Shown here in pieces: positions 8,601 to 15,418 of a stretch of DNA of 64,000 nt. The translations under genes and the position numbers were made by a program. How positions within the stretch are numbered: position 1 is the first letter of the stretch; the number at the start of each line of letters is the position of its first letter. Source of the DNA: Solimonas_A sp052035235 (GTDB taxonomy: Bacteria > Pseudomonadota > Gammaproteobacteria > Nevskiales > Nevskiaceae); the NCBI GenBank assembly GCA_052035235.1, contig JBPOHT010000029.1, forward strand, positions 1 to 64,000, read 5' to 3'. The notes beneath the pieces are model-generated. The model did no database searches and had not been told where the DNA came from. It worked only from the letters and a program-made list of their open reading frames with translations.

Positions 8601-8676
8601 GGGCGGTGGGCCTCGTGCAGGTGGGATGGCGCACATTCTAAACGGCCCGGGACCGGCTTTCCCCCGCCCGATCGTT

Positions 8677-8682
8677 CACAAT
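8677..8682 (+). promoter_or_regulatory. Possible -10 box of the RIO kinase gene
   Basis: CACAAT lies only five bases before the ATG at 8688. If it is the -10 element, transcription would start at or next to the ATG and the message would be essentially leaderless, which agrees with the lack of a ribosome-binding site. No clear -35 is visible. Confidence 0.35.
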
Positions 8683-8687
8683 GGCGC

Positions 8688-9545
8688 ATGAAACCTCCAA
8701 AAGGCCTGCAGCCGCTGATCGACGACGGCATCGTCGACGCGGTGCTGCGACAGCTCAAGAGCGGCAAGGAAGCCTCCGTGTTCCTGGTGGCCTGCGGCAG
8801 CGCGGTGCGCTGCGCCAAGGTCTACAAGGAGGCCGAGCACCGCGGCTTCCACAAGCTGGCGGAGTACCAGGAAGGCCGCCGCGCCCGCGGCAGCCGCGAT
8901 GCGCGCGCCATGGGCAAAGGCAGCCGTCACGGCCGCAAGGAGGCGGAAGCCGCCTGGAAGAACGCCGAGGTGGATGCCTTGTACCGCCTGACCGCCGCCG
9001 GCGTGCGCGTGCCGCAGCCCCACGGCTACTACGAGGGCGTGCTGCTGATGGAGGTGGTGCGCGGGGCCGACGGCGAGGTGGCGCCGCGCCTCAACGATGT
9101 CTCGCCCGAGCCGGAAGAGGCGCGCGTCTGGCATGCCTTCCTGATCCGCCAGATCGTGCGCATGCTCTGTGCCGGCCTGATCCACGGCGATCTTTCCGAA
9201 TTCAACGTGCTGCTGGCCGAGGACGGCCCGGTGATCATCGACCTGCCGCAGGCGGTGGATGCCTCGGGCAACAACAACGCCTTCCGCATGCTGCGGCGTG
9301 ACGTCGACAACATGACCGCCTACTGCGGACGCTTCGCGCCCGAGCTGCTCGATACCGAGTACGCCTTCGAGATATGGAAGCTGTACCAGGATGCGGAACT
9401 CCAGCCCGACAGCCCCCTGACCGGGCGCTACGTGCACGACGAAACCGCCGCCGACGTCGAGGGCGTGCTGGACCAGATCGCCGAGGCGCGTGCCGAGGCC
9501 GAGGCCCGGCAGCGCGGCCGCGAGGCGGCCGAAGCCGAGGATTAA
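8688..9545 (+). CDS. RIO-type atypical serine protein kinase
   Basis: A 285-residue RIO1-like kinase. The ATP-binding region is SGKEASVFLVACGSAVRCAKVYK with Lys44, the catalytic loop is LIHGDLSEFNVLL with Asp168 and Asn173, and the metal motif is IIDLPQAVD with Asp185. RIO kinases are best known for ribosome maturation in eukaryotes and archaea; bacterial copies are less studied and may act on translation or stress. The open frame runs far upstream, but homology starts at MKPPKGLQPL. The tail (AEARAEAEARQRGREAAEAE) is a charged helix. It is followed by a 15-bp tandem repeat and a small basic-peptide gene on the same strand. Confidence 0.88.
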   Translation: MKPPKGLQPLIDDGIVDAVLRQLKSGKEASVFLVACGSAVRCAKVYKEAEHRGFHKLAEYQEGRRARGSRDARAMGKGSRHGRKEAEAAWKNAEVDALYRLTAAGVRVPQPHGYYEGVLLMEVVRGADGEVAPRLNDVSPEPEEARVWHAFLIRQIVRMLCAGLIHGDLSEFNVLLAEDGPVIIDLPQAVDASGNNNAFRMLRRDVDNMTAYCGRFAPELLDTEYAFEIWKLYQDAELQPDSPLTGRYVHDETAADVEGVLDQIAEARAEAEARQRGREAAEAED

Positions 9546-9547
9546 AG

Positions 9548-9598
9548 AAGCAAGGCTTGGAGAAACAAGGCTTAGAAAAACAAGACTTAGAAAAACAG
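9548..9598 (+). repeat. 15-bp tandem repeat after the kinase stop codon
   Basis: Three 15-base units resembling AAACAAGGCTTAGAA begin at 9548, 9563 and 9578, with a partial fourth at 9593. The stretch starts two bases after the TAA at 9543-9545. It is AT-rich against its surroundings. In one frame it would read KQGLE repeats, but no supported start codon precedes that frame. Confidence 0.85.
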
Positions 9599-9653
9599 GG
9601 GCAGCCGACGCGATCCGCGACGGACCCTGGCGGTGCCACCAGGAGAGAGCGGC

Positions 9654-9755
9654 ATGAGCAAGGGCATGGATGCGAAGAAGAACGTCAAGAAGAAGCCGTT
9701 GAAGACCATGGCGGAGAAGAAGGCCGCCAAGCAGGAGAAGAAGAAAGCCCGCTGA
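9654..9755 (+). CDS. Small lysine-rich protein (33 aa)
   Basis: A short frame that begins MSKGMDAKKNVKKKPLKTM and ends KKKAR. About two in five residues are Lys or Arg. ATG at 9654 is preceded by AGGAGAG at proper spacing. A terminator-like hairpin overlaps the stop codon, which supports a genuine transcript end here. Small proteins of this type (MSKG, Lys-rich, with AEKKAAK) occur in other proteobacteria as far as I recall; none has a known function. Its position just behind a RIO kinase may be coincidental, or it may bind nucleic acid or ribosomes. Confidence 0.65.
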   Translation: MSKGMDAKKNVKKKPLKTMAEKKAAKQEKKKAR

Positions 9756-9765
9756 CGCGGGCCTT
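9747..9765 (+). terminator. Terminator-like hairpin overlapping the small basic gene
   Basis: The stem GCCCGC/GCGGGC has a TGAC loop that contains the stop codon of the 33-residue protein. Only a short CTT follows, so termination strength is uncertain. It lies between convergent genes. Confidence 0.5.
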
Positions 9766-9787
9766 CATGTGAGTCGCCGCGGCTGGC

Positions 9788-10123
9788 TCAGCGCGGCGGC
9801 GGTTCCACCGGCGATCCGGCCGGTGCCGGCGGCATCTGGCGGGGGTTCGCCATGGCGTCGTCGAGCTTGTGCCCGAGCGAATCCGGCGAGGCCTTTTCCT
9901 TCTGGTCCAGGCAGCGCAGGTAGCGTTCATGGTCGCGCTTGTAGCGCGCCAGGTCAGCCTCGTAGCGCTCCATACCCCACTTGTCATGCTCGCTGAAGGG
10001 CTCGGCGGGCTTCTCGGCGTCGATACAGGCCAATTCGGCTTTCTCGGTCTTCTTGCCGGCGGCGGCGATCAGGGGCAGGGCCAGCAGCAGGCAGGCGGCA
10101 GGGATACGCAGGGACTGGAACAT
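9788..10123 (-). CDS. Small exported protein of unknown function
   Basis: A 111-residue protein with a Sec signal peptide (MFQSLRIPAACLLLALPLIAAA). The mature part is charged and helical (KWGMERYEADLARYKRDHER), has two cysteines (ELACID and RYLRCLD) and a proline-rich tail (PPAPAGSPVEPPPR). ATG at 10121-10123 follows GGAGAAAGAC. I do not recognise the family. It would be periplasmic, with a possible disulfide. Confidence 0.65.
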   Translation of the reverse strand: MFQSLRIPAACLLLALPLIAAAGKKTEKAELACIDAEKPAEPFSEHDKWGMERYEADLARYKRDHERYLRCLDQKEKASPDSLGHKLDDAMANPRQMPPAPAGSPVEPPPR

Positions 10124-10283
10124 GTCTTTCTCCGGCCACGTCGGGCCTGGGACGCGCAGCCTAACCCGCCGCCACCGGTTTTGCAGGCCCCCGGCAAGTC
10201 CAGGGTCCGGGCCAGGGTAGGCCCCGGCCCGTTCGACACCCCCGCGTGGATGGAGGAATATCGGCGCAACGAGGAGACTAACC

Positions 10284-10373
10284 ATGATCGCGAATGCGAC
10301 ACCTGCCGGCCTGGGCCGGCTGCTGGTATTTCTGTGCCGGTTCGCCGCTTCCTGCGCTGGTAGACAGCCATGA
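10284..10373 (+). CDS. Possible 29-aa peptide translationally coupled to the dipeptidase
   Basis: ATG at 10284 is preceded by GAGGAG at seven bases. The frame runs 29 codons, with a hydrophobic centre (LGRLLVFLCRF), and its TGA overlaps the ATG of the dipeptidase gene as ATGA (10370-10373). A good ribosome site plus a stop/start overlap suggest a small upstream gene or a leader that delivers ribosomes to the dipeptidase, whose own start has no obvious Shine-Dalgarno sequence. Confidence 0.45.
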   Translation: MIANATPAGLGRLLVFLCRFAASCAGRQP

Positions 10374-11542
10374 CCCGTAGCAAGCGCATCGCCGCCTTCG
10401 TCCTGCTTACGCTGGTCGCGCTGCTGGTGGCGGTCAGGCTGCTGGTGCCGGGCCAGGTGGAGCGCGGCATGAACCAAGTGTTGCAGCCGCCGCCCTACAG
10501 CGCCTCGCCGGAGGCGCAGGCGCTGCATGCGCGGCTGGCGGTGGCGGACCTGCATGCCGATCCGCTGCTGTGGGGGCGCGACCTGCTCCAGCGCAGTTCG
10601 CGCGGCCAGACCGACATTCCGCGCCTGGCCGAGGGCGGCGTGGCGCTGCAGGTGTTCGCCGTGGTCAGCAAGACGCCGCGCGGCCTCAATATCGAGCACA
10701 ACGACGACCGCAGCGACAACATCCTGCCGCTGGCCATCGTGCAGGGTTGGCCGCCGCGCACCTGGGGCAGCCTCAAGCAGCGAGCGCTGTACCAGGCCCA
10801 GCGCCTGCACGACATGGCGGCTCGCTCGCAGGGGCGCTTCAGCGTGGTCGGCAGCCAGGCCGAGCTGCGCGGCTTCCTGGAGCGCCGCGCGCAGGCGCCG
10901 GGACAGGTCGCCGGCCTGCTGGCGATCGAAGGCGCGCAGGTGCTGGAGGGCGACCCGGCCAACGTCGATGTCCTGTTCGACGCCGGCTTCCGCATGATGT
11001 CGCCCACGCATTTCTTCGACGACGAGATGGCCGGCTCCGCGCATGGCGTGAAGAAGGGCGGCCTCACCGAAAAGGGCCGCGAGATGATCCGGCGCATGGA
11101 GCAGCGCCGCATGATCGTGGACCTCGCGCATGCCTCGCCCCAGACCATCGACGAGGTGCTGGCCGTGGCTACGCGTCCGGTGGTGGTGTCGCATGGTGGC
11201 GTGAAGGGCACCTGCGACAACCGCCGCAACCTCAGCGACGACCAGTTGCGCCGCATCGCCCTGAACGGCGGCCTGGTCGGCATCGGCTATTGGGATACCG
11301 CCGTCTGTGGCCAGGATGCCGCAGCCGTGGCAAGGGCGATCCGCCACGTGGTCACGACCATCGGCCTGCAGCATGTCGCCCTGGGTTCGGACTTCGATGG
11401 CGCCGTGCCCGTGCCCTTCGACACCACCGGGCTGGTGCTAGTGACCCAGGCCCTGATGGACGCCGGCTTCACCGAGCCCGAGATCGCCCGCATCATGGGC
11501 GCCAACCAGCTGGATTTCCTGGCGAAACAGCTGCCGGAGTAG
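10370..11542 (+). CDS. Membrane-anchored dipeptidase (peptidase family M19)
   Basis: A 390-residue renal-dipeptidase-type zinc enzyme. An uncleaved N-terminal anchor covers residues 7-27. The binuclear zinc ligands are readable: His62 and Asp64 in VADLHADPLLW, Glu187 in LAIEGAQVLEG, His254 in DLAHAS and His275 in VVSHGGVKG; Asp341 lies in ALGSDFDGA. M19 enzymes cleave dipeptides, including those with D-residues, and some act on beta-lactams. It is probably attached to the periplasmic face of the inner membrane. The gene overlaps a possible 29-codon upstream frame by four bases. Confidence 0.9.
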   Translation: MTRSKRIAAFVLLTLVALLVAVRLLVPGQVERGMNQVLQPPPYSASPEAQALHARLAVADLHADPLLWGRDLLQRSSRGQTDIPRLAEGGVALQVFAVVSKTPRGLNIEHNDDRSDNILPLAIVQGWPPRTWGSLKQRALYQAQRLHDMAARSQGRFSVVGSQAELRGFLERRAQAPGQVAGLLAIEGAQVLEGDPANVDVLFDAGFRMMSPTHFFDDEMAGSAHGVKKGGLTEKGREMIRRMEQRRMIVDLAHASPQTIDEVLAVATRPVVVSHGGVKGTCDNRRNLSDDQLRRIALNGGLVGIGYWDTAVCGQDAAAVARAIRHVVTTIGLQHVALGSDFDGAVPVPFDTTGLVLVTQALMDAGFTEPEIARIMGANQLDFLAKQLPE

Positions 11543-11553
11543 CGTGATTGACG

Positions 11554-11580
11554 GACCCACTGATTTGTAATCAGTGGGTC
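11554..11580. other. tRNA-Thr(UGU)-like anticodon-arm fragment forming a perfect hairpin
   Basis: GACCCACTGATT-TGT-AATCAGTGGGTC is a perfect 12-3-12 inverted repeat 12 bases after the dipeptidase stop. The core CTGATTTGTAATCAG reads like the anticodon stem-loop of tRNA-Thr with anticodon TGT, and GTGGGTCGTTCG resembles the start of the variable and T-arm region. No D-arm or acceptor stem is present, so this is not a working tRNA. It may be a tRNA-gene remnant such as an old integration site, or a chance hairpin acting as a terminator without a T-tract. Confidence 0.45.
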
Positions 11581-11664
11581 GTTCGCCGATACCCTCCAAA
11601 AGGGCGATGTGGCGACGTGGTGGCCTGATCAGACTGGGGAATCGCTCCAGCCTGCAGGCACGCC

Positions 11665-13056
11665 ATGTCCACGCCCGAAACTACCGTTTCCATTGCCGAT
11701 GCCACCCCGCCGCCGATGGTGCGCGGCCTGCCGCTGATTGGCAGCACGCTGCAGATGGCCGCCGACCCCGCGCGCTTCTTCGCGCGCTGCTACAAGGACT
11801 ACGGTTCCGCCTTCCGCGTGAACGTCTTCGGCAACCACCTGACGGTGATCGCCGGTGCCGAGGCCGCCAACTTCATGGGCACGCGGGAGGGCAAGGACAG
11901 CCTGCGCTCGCGCGAGGCCTGGGAGCCGCTGGTCAAGGAATTCGGCGCCTCCAAGATGCTGTCCGCCACCGACGGCGAGTTGCACAAGCAGTTGCGCGCG
12001 GTCATGAAGCGCGGCTTTTCCAAGGAGTCGATCAAGGGGCGTTACCAGGAGGTGCTGGACATCACCGCCAGCAGCCTGGACCGCGATTGGAAGGTCGGCT
12101 CCATGGTGCCCGTGGTGGAGGCCATGCAGTTCCTGGTGGTGGACCAGTTGGGCATGGTGCTCACCGGCAAGACGCCGCGCGAGTACGTCAAGGACATCCG
12201 CACCACGATCCTCTACATCCTCAACGTGCTGGTCACGCGCCAGCGCCCGCAGTTCATGATGAAGTTCCCGGAGTACAAGCGCGCCAAGGCACGCATGTTC
12301 GAGCTGGGCCGGCAGATGATCGCGGACTACCGCGCCAAGAAGAGCCCCACGCCGGAAGAGTACAAGACCCTCATCGACGACGTGATGGACGCCCACGCGC
12401 GCGATCCGGAGCTGGTGCCGGAGGGCGACCTGATCATGCTGATGACCGGCCCCTATGTGGCGGGCCTGGATACCGTCGCCAACACTACTTCTGCCATCGT
12501 CTACACCGTGCTCAAGCACCCGGGCGTGCTGCAGCGCGTGCAGGAGGAAGTGGACGCCTTCTTCGCCAAGGGCCCGGTGAACGAGGATGAGTTCATGAAG
12601 AGCCTGCCGGCACTCAACGGCGCCATCATGGAAACCATGCGCCTGTTCCCGATCGCCGTGGCGCAGATCCGCACCGCGAACAAGGACTTCGTCTTCGGCG
12701 GCCACCTGATCAAGGAAGGTGAGCTGATCTACCTGGGCACTGCCGTGCCGCACTACCAGGACCAGTTCTATCCGGACGCCGAGAAGTTCGATATCGACCG
12801 CTACACCAAGGCGCGCGCCGAACACATGCAGGTGGGCGCCTACTCGCCCTACGGCCGCGGTCATCACACCTGCCTGGGCAAGAGCCTGGCCGAGGTGCTG
12901 CTGGCCATGAGCATGGCGCAGCTGTTCCATCGCTTCGATCTGGAGCTATCGAGCCCGGACTACGTGCTGAAGACCAAGACCGCACCGACGCCGGGGCCGG
13001 CGATGAGCTTCAAGGTGCGGGTGAAGGGGCGGCGGAAGGTGTCGTTATCGGGCTGA
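11665..13056 (+). CDS. Cytochrome P450
   Basis: A 463-residue soluble P450. Key motifs are present: the proline-rich start (MVRGLPLIGSTLQM), I-helix oxygen-binding AGLDTVANTT, K-helix ETMR, and heme-ligand loop YGRGHHTCLGKSLA with Cys403; the usual Phe of the heme loop is Tyr. It has no membrane anchor and no fused reductase, so it needs external electron carriers. A class I ferredoxin reductase lies far away at 51617, and no ferredoxin gene is in the window. P450s of this type hydroxylate lipophilic substrates such as fatty acids or terpenoid/steroid compounds; the substrate cannot be assigned. The ribosome site before ATG 11665 is weak. Confidence 0.92.
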   Translation: MSTPETTVSIADATPPPMVRGLPLIGSTLQMAADPARFFARCYKDYGSAFRVNVFGNHLTVIAGAEAANFMGTREGKDSLRSREAWEPLVKEFGASKMLSATDGELHKQLRAVMKRGFSKESIKGRYQEVLDITASSLDRDWKVGSMVPVVEAMQFLVVDQLGMVLTGKTPREYVKDIRTTILYILNVLVTRQRPQFMMKFPEYKRAKARMFELGRQMIADYRAKKSPTPEEYKTLIDDVMDAHARDPELVPEGDLIMLMTGPYVAGLDTVANTTSAIVYTVLKHPGVLQRVQEEVDAFFAKGPVNEDEFMKSLPALNGAIMETMRLFPIAVAQIRTANKDFVFGGHLIKEGELIYLGTAVPHYQDQFYPDAEKFDIDRYTKARAEHMQVGAYSPYGRGHHTCLGKSLAEVLLAMSMAQLFHRFDLELSSPDYVLKTKTAPTPGPAMSFKVRVKGRRKVSLSG

Positions 13057-13081
13057 GCGGCTCGTCCTTTCAGGTTCCTCC

Positions 13082-13162
13082 GTCATGCCGGCGGAAGCCG
13101 GCATCCAGTCCCGACTTGATGAGCCGCCGCACGACTGGATACCGGCTTCCGCCGGTATGACG
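13082..13162. repeat. REPIN-type palindromic repeat, copy 2
   Basis: The same two-armed element as at 251-331, here starting GTCATGCCGGCGGAAGCC and ending GCCGGTATGACG, with a diverged centre. It follows the P450 stop codon by 26 bases. The next 100 bases also contain TGATGCGGTTTGCTACGCTC, a sequence resembling a dispersed repeat seen in other proteobacteria, although only one copy is in this window. Confidence 0.85.
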
Positions 13163-13267
13163 GGCCTCTATCGCTATTCCTCAACGGGTTCCCGCAGGTC
13201 TGTAGCATCGGGCGAACCTCGCCGTGTCTGATGCGGTTTGCTACGCTCACCACATCCTACAAAGAAG

Positions 13268-13288
13268 CCTGCTTTCGCCGGTATGACG
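13268..13288. repeat. Half REPIN (single REP arm)
   Basis: GCCTGCTTTCGCCGGTATGA plus CG matches only the right arm of the REPIN family. It appears as a solitary arm at the 3' end of the convergent SDR gene and indicates element decay or partial copying. Confidence 0.7.
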
Positions 13289-13293
13289 AGTCT

Positions 13294-14199
13294 CTATCGA
13301 TACCCTTCGACGATCTCCCGCAGCGTGCGCTTCACGTCTTTTCGGCGATACGCCAGTAGCTTCGTCTCCGCCGCATCCGGCTCGTAGTAGATCGTGCCGC
13401 CGCGCCCGGCGTACAGCACCATGTCCGGTAGCATCGGGTGTTCCTGGTCTATCAGCGGCAACTCGCCGCCGTGGCCGGCGGCGCGGAAGAATTCGCTGAA
13501 GTACTCCTGGAAGCTCAGGTTCTCGTCACCCACCAGGTAGGCCTTGCCGTTCTCGCCATGGAACAGCGCATTGGCCACCGCCTCCGACAGGCTGGTGGTG
13601 GAGATGAAGTTCACGCCGCCCGGCATGGCGAATGCCGGCACCTGCGGGATGCGGCCCAGCGCGTAGGCGGCGTGCGCGGCCAGCGCCGGTACGACGAGGC
13701 CGGGGATGTGGCCGACCACGAAGGGGGCGTTGACGCTGCAGACGTGGAAGGTATCGCTGGCCAGCGCGCGGGCGCCGTCACAGGCCAGCTTGCGGCCGCG
13801 GACGTAGCTGATCTGGTTCACCAACTCCGGTCGCGCCTGCGGATAGAAGCTGCCGATATGCACGGCGCGGCGTATGCCGGCCTTGCGGGCACGCTCGAAG
13901 TAGCGCGGCACGCCTTCCACGTTGGCGCGCTGCCAGTGGGCGGCTTCGTCGGTGCCTTGGGGCAGGTGGCGGATGTCGTTGCCGGCGGCGAAGACCAGGG
14001 CGTCGAAGCCGGACAACTCGCGGTCGTCGCCCTCGGCGAGGTAGTCGATGGGGATGAAGGGCAGCGTCGACAGGGGCGAGCCTTCTGCCACCGCGGCTGG
14101 CTTGCGGGCGGCGAGGGTGACGCTGTGGCCGAGGCTGGCGAGGTGCAGCGCGGCATGGCCGCCGATCAGGCCGGTGCCGCCGAGGACGAGGATGTTCAT
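13294..14199 (-). CDS. NAD(P)-dependent epimerase/dehydratase-type SDR protein
   Basis: A 301-residue Rossmann protein starting MNILVLGGTGLIGGHAALHL, with the GGTGLIGG nucleotide motif of extended or atypical SDRs. FDALVFAAGND near residue 70 fits the NAD-binding strand and SYVRGRK near 138 occupies the place of the catalytic YxxxK, though the spacing is YxxxRK, so catalysis may be altered. A glycine-rich loop (GELPLIDQE) and a substrate-domain tail follow. It might reduce or epimerise a small substrate, or only bind NAD(P). It stands alone between two repeat-rich gaps. Confidence 0.82.
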   Translation of the reverse strand: MNILVLGGTGLIGGHAALHLASLGHSVTLAARKPAAVAEGSPLSTLPFIPIDYLAEGDDRELSGFDALVFAAGNDIRHLPQGTDEAAHWQRANVEGVPRYFERARKAGIRRAVHIGSFYPQARPELVNQISYVRGRKLACDGARALASDTFHVCSVNAPFVVGHIPGLVVPALAAHAAYALGRIPQVPAFAMPGGVNFISTTSLSEAVANALFHGENGKAYLVGDENLSFQEYFSEFFRAAGHGGELPLIDQEHPMLPDMVLYAGRGGTIYYEPDAAETKLLAYRRKDVKRTLREIVEGYR

Positions 14200-14218
14200 C
14201 TGGTTTTCCCCCAGTTCT

Positions 14219-14340
14219 TGAACCCTCTCCCTCCGGGAGAGGGCAGGGTGAGGGACGCAGTTTGATCGGGTGACTGCTGCCGCCAGCGGAGTGCGTCCCT
14301 CATCCGCCGCTACGCGGCACCTTCTCCCGGGGGAGAAGGA
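14219..14340. repeat. Inverted repeat element with CCCTCTCCC/GGGAGAAGG ends
   Basis: The 120-bp gap begins CCCTCTCCCTCCGGGAGAGGG and contains GTGAGGGACGCAG mirrored by GCGTCCCTCAT, ending in CTTCTCCCGGGGGAGAAGG. The nested palindromes fold into one long cruciform. Related CCTCTCCCGC palindromes recur at 23926, 24118 and 26901. It fills the whole gap between the SDR gene and the NTF2-like gene upstream of it. Confidence 0.7.
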
Positions 14341-14350
14341 ATCAAAAGCC

Positions 14351-14767
14351 TCAGGCCGCTGGCCGCTTCTGGCCGCCGCAGAGGATGTCCGTCACCCGTT
14401 CGGTATCCATGTATTCCTTGAACTCCACGACCTTGCCGTCACGGAAGCGCATCAGGAAGTGGTACTGGTTGGTGTAGACCTGCCCGGAGACGTGAGCGCC
14501 TTCGGACTCGGCCTCGATCGCCACGCGCTCGCCCTCGGCGGTCATGGCCTTGATGGTGAAGCGGATGCCCTGGGGGAAGACCTGGTAGATGCCGCCGGCC
14601 GCCGCGGCGATCTGGTCCCGGCTGTAGGTGCCGGAGATCAGCGTGTTGCCCATGGTCACGCAGCGGCCGTCTTCGGCGTAGGCAGCGATCAGCGCGGGGA
14701 CGTCGCCGCGGTTGAGGATGTCGAAGAAGGCTTGCGCCGCCTGCTTGTTGCGCTGCTCGATGCTCAT
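14351..14767 (-). CDS. NTF2-like (SnoaL-type) protein
   Basis: A 138-residue protein with the cone-shaped NTF2 fold pattern: N-terminal helix EQRNKQAAQAFFDILNRGDV, then LIAAYAEDGRCVTM, and late strands YHFLMRFRDGKVVEFKEYMD near residues 105-125. ATG at 14765-14767 has GGGGGAG upstream; a longer frame to 14827 is less likely. The family includes isomerases, cyclases and many proteins without known catalysis; no active-site residues can be assigned. Confidence 0.78.
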   Translation of the reverse strand: MSIEQRNKQAAQAFFDILNRGDVPALIAAYAEDGRCVTMGNTLISGTYSRDQIAAAAGGIYQVFPQGIRFTIKAMTAEGERVAIEAESEGAHVSGQVYTNQYHFLMRFRDGKVVEFKEYMDTERVTDILCGGQKRPAA

Positions 14768-14851
14768 GGCTCCCCCGGATGGTCTTTTCCGAGGGCCAAG
14801 ACTGCGGTCCGCTCCGGGGCGGCGCACCCCCGGAACGGACTAGAGGCCGGG

Positions 14852-15229
14852 TTACGGGCGGTTGCGGTTGACCGTGACGGAGGCGGCGTCGGGCGTCGCC
14901 TGGCGCAGGGTGAAGTGGTAGGGGCCCTGCTGCTTGGCCGGGGCGCTGCCGGTCGCCAGGCGCAGCTTCACGGGCTTGTCGCCGGCGAAGCCGCCGCGCA
15001 GCTGCAGGATCGGCGCGAGCTCACCCGCCCAGACGCATTGCATGCCCTGGCGGCAGCGGGAGTCCTCCACGCGCTCCAGTTCCACACTCAGGCCGTCGTC
15101 GAAGCGCACGGTCTGGCCCACGCTGAGGGTCTGGGTGCTGCCGAAGGCGGCCGGGGGGATTTCCGGCTGGCTGGCGCAGCCGGCGAGGGTGAGCAGCAGG
15201 ACGGGAAGCAGGCGGGTGCGAAGATTCAC
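14852..15229 (-). CDS. Small lipoprotein with a C-x(5)-CVWAGE motif
   Basis: A 125-residue protein with a GTG start (VNLRTRLLPV) and a clear lipobox (LLLTLAGCAS, lipidated Cys near residue 18). The mature domain contains GQTVRFDDGLSVELERV and the motif DSRCRQGMQCVWAGE, typical of a family of small beta-rich secreted proteins of unknown function in proteobacteria; the cysteine pair probably forms a disulfide. It is divergent from the FAD dehydrogenase at 15419. Function unknown; it is expected in the envelope. Confidence 0.75.
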   Translation of the reverse strand: MNLRTRLLPVLLLTLAGCASQPEIPPAAFGSTQTLSVGQTVRFDDGLSVELERVEDSRCRQGMQCVWAGELAPILQLRGGFAGDKPVKLRLATGSAPAKQQGPYHFTLRQATPDAASVTVNRNRP

Positions 15230-15418
15230 GAGTCGGTACCGGTGATGGGGATTCCGTCGCGGAAAATAGCAGCCCCAGGGCCTGGAGTCGCCTTCCGGGG
15301 CCCGGCGTGGCCCGATCGGGTATCCGGGCCGTCCCAGGCTCCCGGCTCGCGCGGCAATCATGGGACAATGCGCGCCACAGGCCGGCCCGTTCCCGAAAGC
15401 CCACCGAACCATGCCCCG

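Noticed and set aside
7995..8687. Upstream extension of the RIO kinase to 516 residues.
   Set aside because: The extension overlaps DUF1415 and DUF3592 genes on the other strand and has no homology; kinase homology begins at 8688.
9374..9772. A frame carrying KQGLE repeats through the 15-bp tandem repeat.
   Set aside because: It overlaps the kinase C-terminus in another frame and has no ribosome site; only the DNA repeat is supported.
11554..11640. A complete tRNA gene.
   Set aside because: Only the anticodon-arm-like hairpin and a few following bases match; no acceptor stem, D-arm or CCA-compatible end can be formed.
14270..15418. Upstream extension of the FAD dehydrogenase to 924 residues.
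   Set aside because: The extra 383 residues run opposite two supported genes and the repeat; the family starts at MLRLTELQLP.
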